From Lachnospiraceae bacterium UBA3310 (GTDB lineage Bacteria > Bacillota > Clostridia > Lachnospirales > Lachnospiraceae): a stretch of 64,000 bases of DNA. Location: the NCBI GenBank assembly GCA_002361355.1, contig DESQ01000033.1, positions 115,561 to 179,560 of the forward strand, read 5' to 3'. The notes beneath the pieces are model-generated. The model did no database searches. It was given only the letters and a program-made list of their open reading frames with translations, and was not told the DNA's origin. The position numbers and the translations under genes are program-made. This document shows, one piece after another, positions 7,236 through 15,397 of the stretch. Position 1 is the stretch's first letter, and every line of letters begins with the position of its first letter.

Positions 7236-9129
7236 GTGGTATCCACTGATCGCAGTGGGAGCGATTGTGGGAGTGTTTGCCGTCGTTCTTCTTGCCGCGT
7301 ATTTTTGTGTAAAGGATAAGAAACAGTCCACGGGCTTTGAGCGGCAGATGGGTGATAAGGAGATTATGAGCCGCCTGATGCAGTATGCAAAGCCTTACCG
7401 GGGGCAGTTTTTGCTGGTGGGCGGCGTGATGCTTTTTTCCATCGCCTACGACATGGTTTCTCCACTCATTATCGGGTGGATCGAGGAACTCGTTGCTGGA
7501 GATTTCGCTATGCGCCAGATTTACAGGGCGGTTTCGCTCTATGTGGTCATTCTTCTTGTGTCCATGCTGTGCAGTTATGTGCAGGCGGTGGTTTTGCAGA
7601 AGACGGGACAGAGAATTATTTCGGTGATGCGGGAGGATCTGTTTGTCAAGATTGAAAGCCTTTCCCATGAACAGTTAAATGCGATTCCGGTGGGAAAGCT
7701 TGTGACGCGCGTGACCAACGACACCAACGCGATCTCGATGATGTTTACCAATCTTTTGGTAAACCTCGTCAAAAACGTTTTTGTGATTGTCGGCGTGTTT
7801 GCGGCGATGCTTCTGCTCAATTATGAGCTGACGCTCATGATTCTGTGTTTTGTGCCGTTTATCGTTTTGTTTACCGTTATTTTCCGCAAGTTCTCCAGAC
7901 GCGCCTACCGGAAAGTAAAGGACTGCACGACGGACATCAATACCTACCTTTCCGAGAATCTTTCCGGCATTAAGATCACCCAGATTTTTAACAGGGAAGA
8001 TACGAAAATGCAGGATTTTCAGGAGAAGAGTAATGCCCTTGGAAGAGCGAAACAGGAGCAGATATTTGTATTTGGTATTTTCAGGCCTCTGGTATACATG
8101 CTTTACGTCAGTTCCGTGCTCTGCCTGTTATATCTGGGCGGCAGAGGCTATCTGAAAGAACAGACTTTTATGGGACAGGTGATTACCAGCGGCACACTGG
8201 TATCTTTCTATCTGTATATTATGAAATTTTTCAACCCAATCCAGAGTCTGGCGGAGCAGTTTAACTGGCTGCAGTCGGCTCTTGCCTCCGCGGAGAAGGT
8301 ATTTACCGTCATGGATCTGGAGCCGGCCATACAGGATGCGCCGGATGCCATCGAACTTTCCGGGGTGCGGGGAGAGATTGAGTTTCGGGACGTGTGGTTT
8401 TCCTATGTAGAAGGGGAATGGGTGTTAAAAGGCGTTTCTTTTCACGTAATGCCGAAGGAGACGGTGGCCTTTGTGGGCTCTACCGGTTCCGGGAAGACGA
8501 CGATTCTTTCCCTGATCTGCAGAAATTATGAGTTTCAGAAGGGCGAGATCCTGATAGACGGGATAGATATCAGAAAGATAAAAATTTCCTCCCTGCGCCG
8601 GTTTTTCGGACAGATGTTGCAGGATGTATTTCTCTTTTCGGGGACGATCCGCAGCAATATTGTGCTGCGCGACGAGGGTATTCCAGAGGAAGAGATTCTG
8701 GAGGCGTGTCGTTATGTGAATGCGGATCACTTTATCAACAAGCTGGAGAAGGGGCTTGATGAGGAAGTGCGGGAGAGGGGAAATAACTTTTCCGCAGGGC
8801 AGAGACAGCTTTTATCCTTCGCGAGAACCATCGTTCACAGGCCTGCTGTCATGATTTTGGATGAGGCCACCGCCAACATTGACACGGAGACGGAGCTGTT
8901 AATACAAAATTCGTTGGAAAAGATGCAGAATATAGGGACGATGCTGATGGTTGCCCACAGGCTTTCAACCATTCAGCATGCGGACAACATTATCGTTTTG
9001 TCCCACGGAAGGATCATCGAGCAGGGCAGCCATCAGGCGCTTTTGGAAAAGCGGGGAAAATACTACAGGCTGTATCATTTGCAGTACAGGCGTGAAGAGA
9101 TGGCGCGGGAAAAGAGCGGAAAGCCTTAA
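7228..9129 (+). CDS. ABC exporter subunit 2 (catalytic Walker B)
   Basis: A 633-residue permease-ATPase. The ATG at 7228 with GGGAGGTGAGG upstream is chosen; the open frame extends further upstream into subunit 1. An extra N-terminal helix (WYPLIAVGAIVGVFAVVLLAA) precedes the six-helix core. Walker A is GSTGSGKT (about 416), the signature is FSAGQ instead of LSGGQ (about 520) and Walker B is MILDEAT with the catalytic Glu. Paired with subunit 1 it gives one complete ATP site (this Walker B with VSGGQ) and one degenerate site. The stop overlaps the converging PII-like gene by 4 bases. Confidence 0.9.
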   Translation: MYEWYPLIAVGAIVGVFAVVLLAAYFCVKDKKQSTGFERQMGDKEIMSRLMQYAKPYRGQFLLVGGVMLFSIAYDMVSPLIIGWIEELVAGDFAMRQIYRAVSLYVVILLVSMLCSYVQAVVLQKTGQRIISVMREDLFVKIESLSHEQLNAIPVGKLVTRVTNDTNAISMMFTNLLVNLVKNVFVIVGVFAAMLLLNYELTLMILCFVPFIVLFTVIFRKFSRRAYRKVKDCTTDINTYLSENLSGIKITQIFNREDTKMQDFQEKSNALGRAKQEQIFVFGIFRPLVYMLYVSSVLCLLYLGGRGYLKEQTFMGQVITSGTLVSFYLYIMKFFNPIQSLAEQFNWLQSALASAEKVFTVMDLEPAIQDAPDAIELSGVRGEIEFRDVWFSYVEGEWVLKGVSFHVMPKETVAFVGSTGSGKTTILSLICRNYEFQKGEILIDGIDIRKIKISSLRRFFGQMLQDVFLFSGTIRSNIVLRDEGIPEEEILEACRYVNADHFINKLEKGLDEEVRERGNNFSAGQRQLLSFARTIVHRPAVMILDEATANIDTETELLIQNSLEKMQNIGTMLMVAHRLSTIQHADNIIVLSHGRIIEQGSHQALLEKRGKYYRLYHLQYRREEMAREKSGKP

Positions 9130-9842
9130 GCCTCTTCGCTTTCAGGCGCTTCGCTTTCCTCCTCATACGCGGTAAGCAGGCGCATGCCGGCGGTTTCTGT
9201 CACGGGGAGAGAAAAAATGACGGATTTCGCTTTGGAATTAAGACCCGCATCCTTCATGACGGATTGCATAATGGCATTTTTCTGCTCCTTTTTTACAACG
9301 ATAAAGATGATTTCCTTCTCGGCGGCCAGCGTGACACCCAGGAATTTGTCGGCACTCTCCATACCGGTTCCCTTGGCGTGGATGACGGTACCGCCGCCTG
9401 CCTGCATCTTCCTTGCGGCGTCCATGATCAGTTCCGTGTAGCCCTGATTGGCAATGATGACTAAAAGTTCAAATTTGGTGTCCTTCAAAACCGATTCCTC
9501 CCCATGTTCAAAGGTTTGATCCCCTGTCAGGAAACGCAGCGCCTTAAGGCCGCCGATGCTGGCAAGGGGAATGATAAATGCGATGCCCGTACCGGGTACG
9601 TCAATCTGCATTTCCCGTTCCAGGCCCGTTTTGATTTTTTTCCATGTTTTGCGGGCGACGACAGAAAAGATAACGGCTTTTTCCGTGCCGTCCAACCCGA
9701 AATAATCGAGAAGTTCATTGTTTGCCGTCCCGTTGCCGAGGGTGATAAAATTGACCGGAACGCCGTATCTGTCATAAAATGCCGCAAAGTCTCTGGTGCG
9801 GTCTCTGGTGATGATTGCGGTCATAAGATAAAGTTCGCTCAT
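9126..9842 (-). CDS. Tandem PII-like signalling protein linked to DUF1538
   Basis: The 238-residue product looks like two PII-type units joined head to tail: residues 1-110 (T-loop-like GNGTANNELLDYFGL, then KAVIFSVV, later GTGIAFIIPL) and 122-225 (AKGTGMESADKFLGV, then EIIFIVV, later SVIFSLPV). PII proteins bind adenine nucleotides and 2-oxoglutarate and gate membrane transporters. GGAGGTTCCC precedes the ATG, and it lies 19 bases after the DUF1538 membrane gene in one leftward operon. That order suggests it regulates the membrane protein; this is inference. An acidic tail (EEESEAPESEEA) ends the protein. Confidence 0.75.
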   Translation of the reverse strand: MSELYLMTAIITRDRTRDFAAFYDRYGVPVNFITLGNGTANNELLDYFGLDGTEKAVIFSVVARKTWKKIKTGLEREMQIDVPGTGIAFIIPLASIGGLKALRFLTGDQTFEHGEESVLKDTKFELLVIIANQGYTELIMDAARKMQAGGGTVIHAKGTGMESADKFLGVTLAAEKEIIFIVVKKEQKNAIMQSVMKDAGLNSKAKSVIFSLPVTETAGMRLLTAYEEESEAPESEEA

Positions 9843-9861
9843 GGGAACCTCCGTTTCCTGT

Positions 9862-11421
9862 TTAGAGCTCTATGATGAGATCTTCCGATTCAGCCATAGC
9901 GGCTGTGGCTAATTCTGTGGTCAGCGTTACCGTGCGGCGTCTCTTGCTGCCAGCCGCGCTTCTGTATCGGGAAAGAATGCCGAGGAGCTGTATGGTGATG
10001 AGCGGCGTCATGGCAACCATGGCCACAATGCCAAAGGCATCTGTCACAATATTGCCGCTGACAGCGCCGCAGGCGCCCTGCGAGAGCGGAAGCAGAAAGG
10101 CTGCCGTCATGGGGCCGGAGGCAACGCCGCCGGAGTCAAAGGCAATGGCGGTGTACAGCTTCGGGACAAAGAAGGAAATGCCAAGCGCAAAGGCGTAGCC
10201 GGGAATTAAAAACCACATCACAGAGATACCGGTCAGCACACGCAGCATGGCAATGCCCAGGGAGACAGCGACGCCCACGGAGAGACAGGTACCCATGGAT
10301 TTGGCGGAGATAGCGCCATCCGTAATCTGTTCTACCTGTTTGTTTAACACATAGACGGCAGGCTCCGCTTTTACGATGAAGAATCCCATGACCATGGCGA
10401 TGGGAATGAGAATCCAGGGGTGGGAGGAGGAGCCGAGCATCTGTCCCAGATAGTTACCGGCAGGCATAAATCCCACGTTTACGCCGGTCATGAACAGAAC
10501 CAGCCCGACATAGGTGTAGACCAGCCCGACGATCATCTTGGAGAGGGTACGCTTCGACAGCTTTAGAACAAAAGCCTGGAAAAGACCGAAGAAGAGTACG
10601 ATCGGGAAGAGGGAGACGGCGATCTCCGCTATGTAGGTGGGAAATCCCTGGTGGAACAGCGCCCACAACGCCACGGAGTCCTCCACGGAGGGAATCACAG
10701 GCGGGACATAACTGCTTCCGGCGGGATGGTAGATCATGCCAAGGATCAATACGGATATAATGGGGCCGATGGAACACAGGGCGACCAGTCCGAAGCTGTC
10801 GTCCGCGGCATGGCGGTCGTTTCGGATGGCGGAGACGCCCACGCCCAGCGCCATGATAAAGGGCACGGTCATGGGGCCGGTGGTCACACCGCCGGAATCG
10901 AATGCCACACTCAAAAAATCATCCGGCACGAAAAACGTCAGGATAAAGGCAAGGATATAAAAGAAGATCAACAGGGGCGGAAGCGGGATGCGAAACAGCA
11001 TACGAAGCAGGGCAATTACCAGAAACAGCCCAACGCCGCAGGCTACGGCGGCGATCAGAATACCGCCAGGGATAGAGGGCACCTGTCCCGCCAGCACCTG
11101 GAGATCCGGTTCCGAGACCGTGATGATAAAGCCTAAGAGAAACGACAGGGAAACGATCAGGGTGAGTTTTTTGCTCCTGGTCATGCAGGTGCCGACCTTT
11201 TCGCCCATAGGTGACATGGAAAGCTCCGCGCCCAGGGTGAAGAACATCATGCCGAGCACCAGCAGGACGGCGCCAATCAGAAAGCATAAGAGAATGCTGG
11301 GGGCGATCGGCGCTACGGAAAAGCACAGAAGAAGAACGATGACAATGATCGGCAGTACGGCGGTAAGCGCTTCGTGCAGCTTTTCCATCAGTTTTTCACG
11401 TAAAATAATTTTAGTCCGCAA
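9862..11421 (-). CDS. DUF1538 family membrane protein, duplicated
   Basis: A 519-residue integral membrane protein with about 12 helices in two similar halves. Each half has the hallmark FDSGGV(T/A)(T/S)GPMT (near residues 174 and 425), preceded by a ..FFVP.L strand and followed by a SFGLVAL/AFGIVAM segment. The start is TTG at 11421, supported by AGAGGTGAACC. The family is proposed to be a transporter, with no substrate known. It is cotranscribed with the PII-like protein from a good leftward promoter at 11457-11485. The repeated SGG-GPMT motifs could line an ion path. Confidence 0.85.
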   Translation of the reverse strand: MRTKIILREKLMEKLHEALTAVLPIIVIVLLLCFSVAPIAPSILLCFLIGAVLLVLGMMFFTLGAELSMSPMGEKVGTCMTRSKKLTLIVSLSFLLGFIITVSEPDLQVLAGQVPSIPGGILIAAVACGVGLFLVIALLRMLFRIPLPPLLIFFYILAFILTFFVPDDFLSVAFDSGGVTTGPMTVPFIMALGVGVSAIRNDRHAADDSFGLVALCSIGPIISVLILGMIYHPAGSSYVPPVIPSVEDSVALWALFHQGFPTYIAEIAVSLFPIVLFFGLFQAFVLKLSKRTLSKMIVGLVYTYVGLVLFMTGVNVGFMPAGNYLGQMLGSSSHPWILIPIAMVMGFFIVKAEPAVYVLNKQVEQITDGAISAKSMGTCLSVGVAVSLGIAMLRVLTGISVMWFLIPGYAFALGISFFVPKLYTAIAFDSGGVASGPMTAAFLLPLSQGACGAVSGNIVTDAFGIVAMVAMTPLITIQLLGILSRYRSAAGSKRRRTVTLTTELATAAMAESEDLIIEL

Positions 11422-11456
11422 AGGTTCACCTCTTTATGATAAATTCGGTTTTTATT

Positions 11457-11485
11457 ATCTTATAATGAATTGCGTTTCATGACAA
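11457..11485 (-). promoter_or_regulatory. Promoter of the DUF1538/PII operon
   Basis: Read leftward: TTGTCA (11485-11480), 17 bases, TAAGAT (11462-11457). The start would lie about 30 bases before the TTG codon. Confidence 0.55.
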
Positions 11486-11514
11486 GGGAAAAAAGGGACT
11501 ATTTTCGCCCCGGC

Positions 11515-11543
11515 TTGCGAAGCAGGTGTGAAAATGCTATGAT
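11515..11543 (+). promoter_or_regulatory. Promoter of ruvB
   Basis: TTGCGA (11515-11520), 17 bases, TATGAT (11538-11543), with TGC directly before the -10 as an extended -10. GGAGAG and the ruvB ATG follow. This shows ruvB has its own promoter, independent of ruvA. Confidence 0.6.
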
Positions 11544-11564
11544 TGTGGACGGAGAGAAAAAGAG

Positions 11565-12563
11565 ATGCCAAACAGAATGATTGAGACAAATTTAATAGAA
11601 GAAGACAGGAAAATAGAGGGGTCGCTGCGGCCACAGGCCCTTGTTGACTATATTGGTCAGGAAAAGGTGAAGGACAATCTCAAGATTTATATTGAGGCGG
11701 CGAAACAGCGTGGGGATGCTTTGGATCATGTGCTCTTTTACGGGCCTCCAGGACTGGGGAAGACGACCCTTGCCGGCATTATTGCCAACGAGATGGGCGT
11801 GCACATGAAAGTTACCAGCGGCCCTGCCATTGAGAAGCCGGGGGAGATGGCGGCGATTTTGAACAATTTACAGGAGGGGGATCTGCTCTTTGTGGACGAG
11901 ATTCACAGGCTGAACCGTCAGGTGGAGGAGGTTCTGTACCCTGCCATGGAAGATTATGCCATTGACATCATGATCGGCAAGGGTGCGACGGCCCGCTCCA
12001 TCCGTCTGGATCTGCCTCATTTTACGTTAGTTGGCGCGACTACCAGGGCGGGACTTTTGACGGCGCCTCTGCGGGATCGTTTCGGCATGATCCACAGGCT
12101 TGAATTTTATACGGTGGAGGAGCTTAAGGTGATCATCCTGCAGTCGGCGAAGAAGCTGGGCGTTTCGATCGACGAAAAGGGCGCGGTGGAGTTAGCCAGA
12201 AGAAGCCGTGGGACGCCCCGTCTTGCGAACCGGATTTTGAAACGGGTGCGGGACTTCGCACAGGTGAAGTACGACGGTGTGATCACGGAGGAGATCGCCA
12301 AGGTGGCGTTAGATCTGATGGATGTGGACAAGATGGGCCTGGATCATGTGGATCGGAATATTCTGGTCACCATGATCGAGAAATTTAAAGGCGGCCCGGT
12401 GGGGCTTGACACGTTAGCCGCGGCCATCGGGGAGGATGCCGGGACGATCGAGGATGTGTATGAGCCTTATCTCATCCAGAACGGTTTTCTGAACCGTACC
12501 CCGAGGGGAAGAATGGTCACCGATCTGGCCTATCGGCATTTTGGGCTTGAAATTCCCTCCTGA
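11565..12563 (+). CDS. ruvB: Holliday junction DNA helicase subunit RuvB
   Basis: RuvB is the AAA+ motor that drives branch migration with RuvA. The 332-residue product has Walker A GPPGLGKTTLA, Walker B DEIHRL, sensor 1 GATTRAGLLTAPLRDRFG and the C-terminal winged helix (LIQNGFLNRTPRGRM). The start uses GGAGAGAAAAAGAG. It has its own promoter and stands after a divergent membrane-protein operon, not after ruvA. A promoter for zapA is embedded in its last codons. Confidence 0.97.
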   Translation: MPNRMIETNLIEEDRKIEGSLRPQALVDYIGQEKVKDNLKIYIEAAKQRGDALDHVLFYGPPGLGKTTLAGIIANEMGVHMKVTSGPAIEKPGEMAAILNNLQEGDLLFVDEIHRLNRQVEEVLYPAMEDYAIDIMIGKGATARSIRLDLPHFTLVGATTRAGLLTAPLRDRFGMIHRLEFYTVEELKVIILQSAKKLGVSIDEKGAVELARRSRGTPRLANRILKRVRDFAQVKYDGVITEEIAKVALDLMDVDKMGLDHVDRNILVTMIEKFKGGPVGLDTLAAAIGEDAGTIEDVYEPYLIQNGFLNRTPRGRMVTDLAYRHFGLEIPS

Positions 12564-12575
12564 GACAGCTATAAT
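12547..12575 (+). promoter_or_regulatory. Promoter of zapA inside the ruvB end
   Basis: TTGAAA (12547-12552), 17 bases, TATAAT (12570-12575). The -35 lies in ruvB codons and the -10 just after its stop. Confidence 0.6.
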
Positions 12576-12602
12576 GAGGTTGATAGTGTAAGTAAAGCGA
12601 TG

Positions 12603-12616
12603 AAGGAGCGCTCCTT
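12603..12616 (+). promoter_or_regulatory. Palindrome containing the zapA ribosome site
   Basis: AAGGAGCGCTCCTT is a perfect 14-base palindrome that ends directly before the zapA ATG. The AAGGAG half is the ribosome site, so a hairpin or RNA pairing could hide it. Confidence 0.5.
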
Positions 12617-13024
12617 ATGTCAACAAAAACAGATACGGAAGTGATAATCGCCGGCAAGGTCTTTACGTTGAGCGGTTATGAAAGCGAGGAGTACCTTCAA
12701 AAGGTGGCTTCTTACATAAACAATAAGATAGCCGAGTATAACAAGATTGACAGCTTTAAACGGCAGCCCATGGATACGCAGAATGTGCTGTTACAGTTAA
12801 ACATTGCGGACGACTATTTTAAGGCGAAGAAACAGATCGGGATTCTGGAAGAGGATCTCAAGAGTAAAAACGATGAGGTGTATGCGTTAAAGCATGATCT
12901 GATCGCGGCGCAGATGAAACTGGAAAATACAGAGAAAAATATCAAAAGTCTCCAGGAGGAGGCGAACGAGAATGCAAAGCAGATCGTCCGCATGGAGACA
13001 GAACTGAAAGAACGAAAAAAATAA
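12617..13024 (+). CDS. zapA: Cell division protein ZapA
   Basis: ZapA promotes FtsZ bundling at the division ring. The 135-residue product has the ZapA N-terminal fold (VIIAGKVFTLSGYESEEYLQKVASYINNKI) up to about residue 70, then a long heptad-rich coiled coil of about 60 residues that is longer than in the short Bacillus protein. It has its own promoter in ruvB, a palindrome over the ribosome site and a strong terminator, so it appears monocistronic. Confidence 0.85.
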   Translation: MSTKTDTEVIIAGKVFTLSGYESEEYLQKVASYINNKIAEYNKIDSFKRQPMDTQNVLLQLNIADDYFKAKKQIGILEEDLKSKNDEVYALKHDLIAAQMKLENTEKNIKSLQEEANENAKQIVRMETELKERKK

Positions 13025-13033
13025 AATGGCATG

Positions 13034-13060
13034 GAGCAGATCAGAAGGTCTGCTCTTTTT
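13034..13060 (+). terminator. Intrinsic terminator of zapA
   Basis: GAGCAGATC (13034-13042), loop AGAA, GGTCTGCTC (13047-13055), then TTTTT. The stem is nine pairs with one T-G. An upstream ATG of the next open frame lies inside this region and is therefore not used as a start. Confidence 0.85.
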
Positions 13061-13087
13061 CTGAGAATAGGATTCGGAGCGGAAAGC

Positions 13088-15343
13088 ATGGCAGAAAGGG
13101 TGGAGCTTCTGGCACCGGCAGGCAATTACGACGCCTTTTTGGGGGCGTTAAATGCCGGTGCAGATGCAGTATATCTGGGCGGCGACCGGTTTGGCGCGAG
13201 GGCATACGCGGATAATTTTGACCAGGAGCAGATTGTCCGTGCGCTTCATGTCGCCCATTTTTACGGAAAAAAGATTTATCTGACAGTCAATACGCTTTTA
13301 AAGGAACGGGAACTTGCAGAACTTTCCGCCTATCTTACGCCCTTTTACGAGGCGGGGCTTGACGGCGTGATCGTACAGGACTTCGGTGTCTTTTGCCATA
13401 TCAGGGAGCACTTTCCTGACTTGCCCCTGCATGTGAGCACGCAGATGACGGTGACGGGCGTACGCGGGGCGGCGCTTCTTAAGGAACAGGGCGCATGCCG
13501 CATTGTGCCGGCCAGGGAACTTTCACTGGAAGAGGTGCGGAAAATAAAAGAGGAAGCCGGTGTGGAGGTGGAGTGCTTTATCCACGGCGCCATGTGTTAC
13601 TGTTATTCCGGGCAGTGCCTTTTCAGCAGCATTCTGGGCGGCAGGAGCGGTAACAGGGGACGGTGTGCCCAACCCTGCCGGCTGCCCTATGAGATTTATG
13701 ACGAAGGTAAACGGCTTTCGGGGAGCGGTTACCCCTTAAGCCTGAAGGATATGTGCACCCTGGAATATCTGCCAAAACTTCTTGCGGCAAGGATCGACTC
13801 TTTCAAGATTGAGGGGCGGATGAAGCGGCCGGAGTATGCGGCTGGCGTCACGGAAGTCTACCGAAAGTATATTGACCTCTATTATAAAGAAGGCGCGGCG
13901 CGTTATCAGGTAGATCCCGCCGACATGGACAGGCTTCGCAGACTCTATATCCGCAGCGAGATCCAGACAGGTTATTATGACCGGCATAACGGAAAAGAGA
14001 TGATTACGCTTGCCGCGCCCGGTTACAGTGGAAGCGATGAGGGCATTTTGGCGCGGATCAGGGAGAACTATATAAAAGATCCGGAGAAAATGCCTGTGCG
14101 GATGCGGGTGACAGTGCAGGTGGGAGAACCTTTGCGCCTTCAAGTGGTTTCTGAGGGAGATCCGGCGCTTTCTACCACAGTTTCGGGGGAGCGGGTACAG
14201 CCCGCAAAAAATGCGCCCCTCACGGAGGAGACGGTGAGAAAGCAGATGGGAAAAACAGGGGAAAACCTTGTGGCTGTCTCATCCTGTGAGATTTCCATGG
14301 AGGGGCAGGGGTTTGTGCCGGTGAGAGCCCTGAATGAGCTGCGGCGTGCGGCGGTGGAGGCCTTTGAAAAACTGGTCAGTGAGGAAAGAACCATATACCG
14401 ACCGAGTCAGTCGACAGCAGGAAGCCCAGGAGCCGCCCGGAGGATAATCAAAGCGGACGAAACTTTTTCACAGAAAGAAAAAAGCGCTTTGGAAGGCGGG
14501 GTGTGGAAATCACGGAAGCCTGCCACAGACTGTCTGGTAAGCACGTTGGAGCAGCTACAGGTTGTGGCTAAGTGGGGGCAGTGCCGCCGCATCTATATCG
14601 AGAGCGGTCTGCTTTTGCGGGAAGCCGGGGAAATATGGCGGATTATGGCGGATACGGGGGCACAATGCTATGTGGCCCTCCCCTATATTTTGCGGGAGCG
14701 GGATACGGCTTACCTGAAACGGCTTTTTTCCTGCCTGAGAGATGCGGGGACGCGGATTTCGGGCGTACTTCTGCGTAATTTGGAGGGGTTAGCCTATATG
14801 AAGACGCTTCGGGAAAAGGAAACGGCAGCTTTCGGCGCGTATGATTTGATCCCGGATGCGGGGCTCTACTGCTTTAATTCGGAGTCAGTCCGGTTTTTGT
14901 CGGCGTTTGCGGGAGAAATCACCCTGCCATACGAGCTGAACGCGGGGGAGGCGGGGCATCTTGCCCGCGCGGCAGGGGCGCAGGGAATGCGTGCGAATCT
15001 GATTGTTTACAGCCGTATTCCCATGATGGTTACGGCAAACTGTCTGCGAAAAACGGCAGATTTATGTCCGCCTCAGGGGAATGAGCAGCAGCAAGTTTTC
15101 CTGAAAGACAGACAGGGTGCAATATTTCCTGTGGTGATAAACTGCGATCACTGTTATAATGTGTTATATAATTCTGTTCCCTATTCCCTGCACGGGGCAA
15201 AAAAAGAGCGGGATAGAATCGGCGCTGCGGCCTTCCGCTGCGATTTTTCGACGGAAACCGGAGTGCAGTGCGGACAGATTCTGGAGGGGAAATTCCCTTT
15301 TGAGGACTATACGGCCGGACATTGTAAACGCGGCGTTGAATAG
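13088..15343 (+). CDS. U32 family peptidase/RNA-modification protein with DUF3656
   Basis: The 751-residue protein begins MAERVELLAPAGNYDAF, the usual U32 start, with GGAGCGG upstream. The core has the CFIHGAMCYCYSGQCLFS and GNRGRCAQPCRLPY segments whose cysteines are conserved in the family (about residues 158-196). A C-terminal half of about 400 residues corresponds to the DUF3656-type extension. Long U32 members such as RlhA hydroxylate 23S rRNA and TrhP-type ones act on tRNA; which applies here cannot be told. Real protease activity is doubtful for most members. It stands between the zapA terminator and the SEDS gene. Confidence 0.85.
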   Translation: MAERVELLAPAGNYDAFLGALNAGADAVYLGGDRFGARAYADNFDQEQIVRALHVAHFYGKKIYLTVNTLLKERELAELSAYLTPFYEAGLDGVIVQDFGVFCHIREHFPDLPLHVSTQMTVTGVRGAALLKEQGACRIVPARELSLEEVRKIKEEAGVEVECFIHGAMCYCYSGQCLFSSILGGRSGNRGRCAQPCRLPYEIYDEGKRLSGSGYPLSLKDMCTLEYLPKLLAARIDSFKIEGRMKRPEYAAGVTEVYRKYIDLYYKEGAARYQVDPADMDRLRRLYIRSEIQTGYYDRHNGKEMITLAAPGYSGSDEGILARIRENYIKDPEKMPVRMRVTVQVGEPLRLQVVSEGDPALSTTVSGERVQPAKNAPLTEETVRKQMGKTGENLVAVSSCEISMEGQGFVPVRALNELRRAAVEAFEKLVSEERTIYRPSQSTAGSPGAARRIIKADETFSQKEKSALEGGVWKSRKPATDCLVSTLEQLQVVAKWGQCRRIYIESGLLLREAGEIWRIMADTGAQCYVALPYILRERDTAYLKRLFSCLRDAGTRISGVLLRNLEGLAYMKTLREKETAAFGAYDLIPDAGLYCFNSESVRFLSAFAGEITLPYELNAGEAGHLARAAGAQGMRANLIVYSRIPMMVTANCLRKTADLCPPQGNEQQQVFLKDRQGAIFPVVINCDHCYNVLYNSVPYSLHGAKKERDRIGAAAFRCDFSTETGVQCGQILEGKFPFEDYTAGHCKRGVE

Positions 15344-15397
15344 AAATACAGCATTCTCTGCATGAATCGAATATATGAAATTAAAGGATTGGATCGT

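Noticed and set aside
13031..13087. Upstream ATG of the U32 gene
   Set aside because: It overlaps the zapA terminator hairpin; the ATG at 13088 has a ribosome site and the conserved start.
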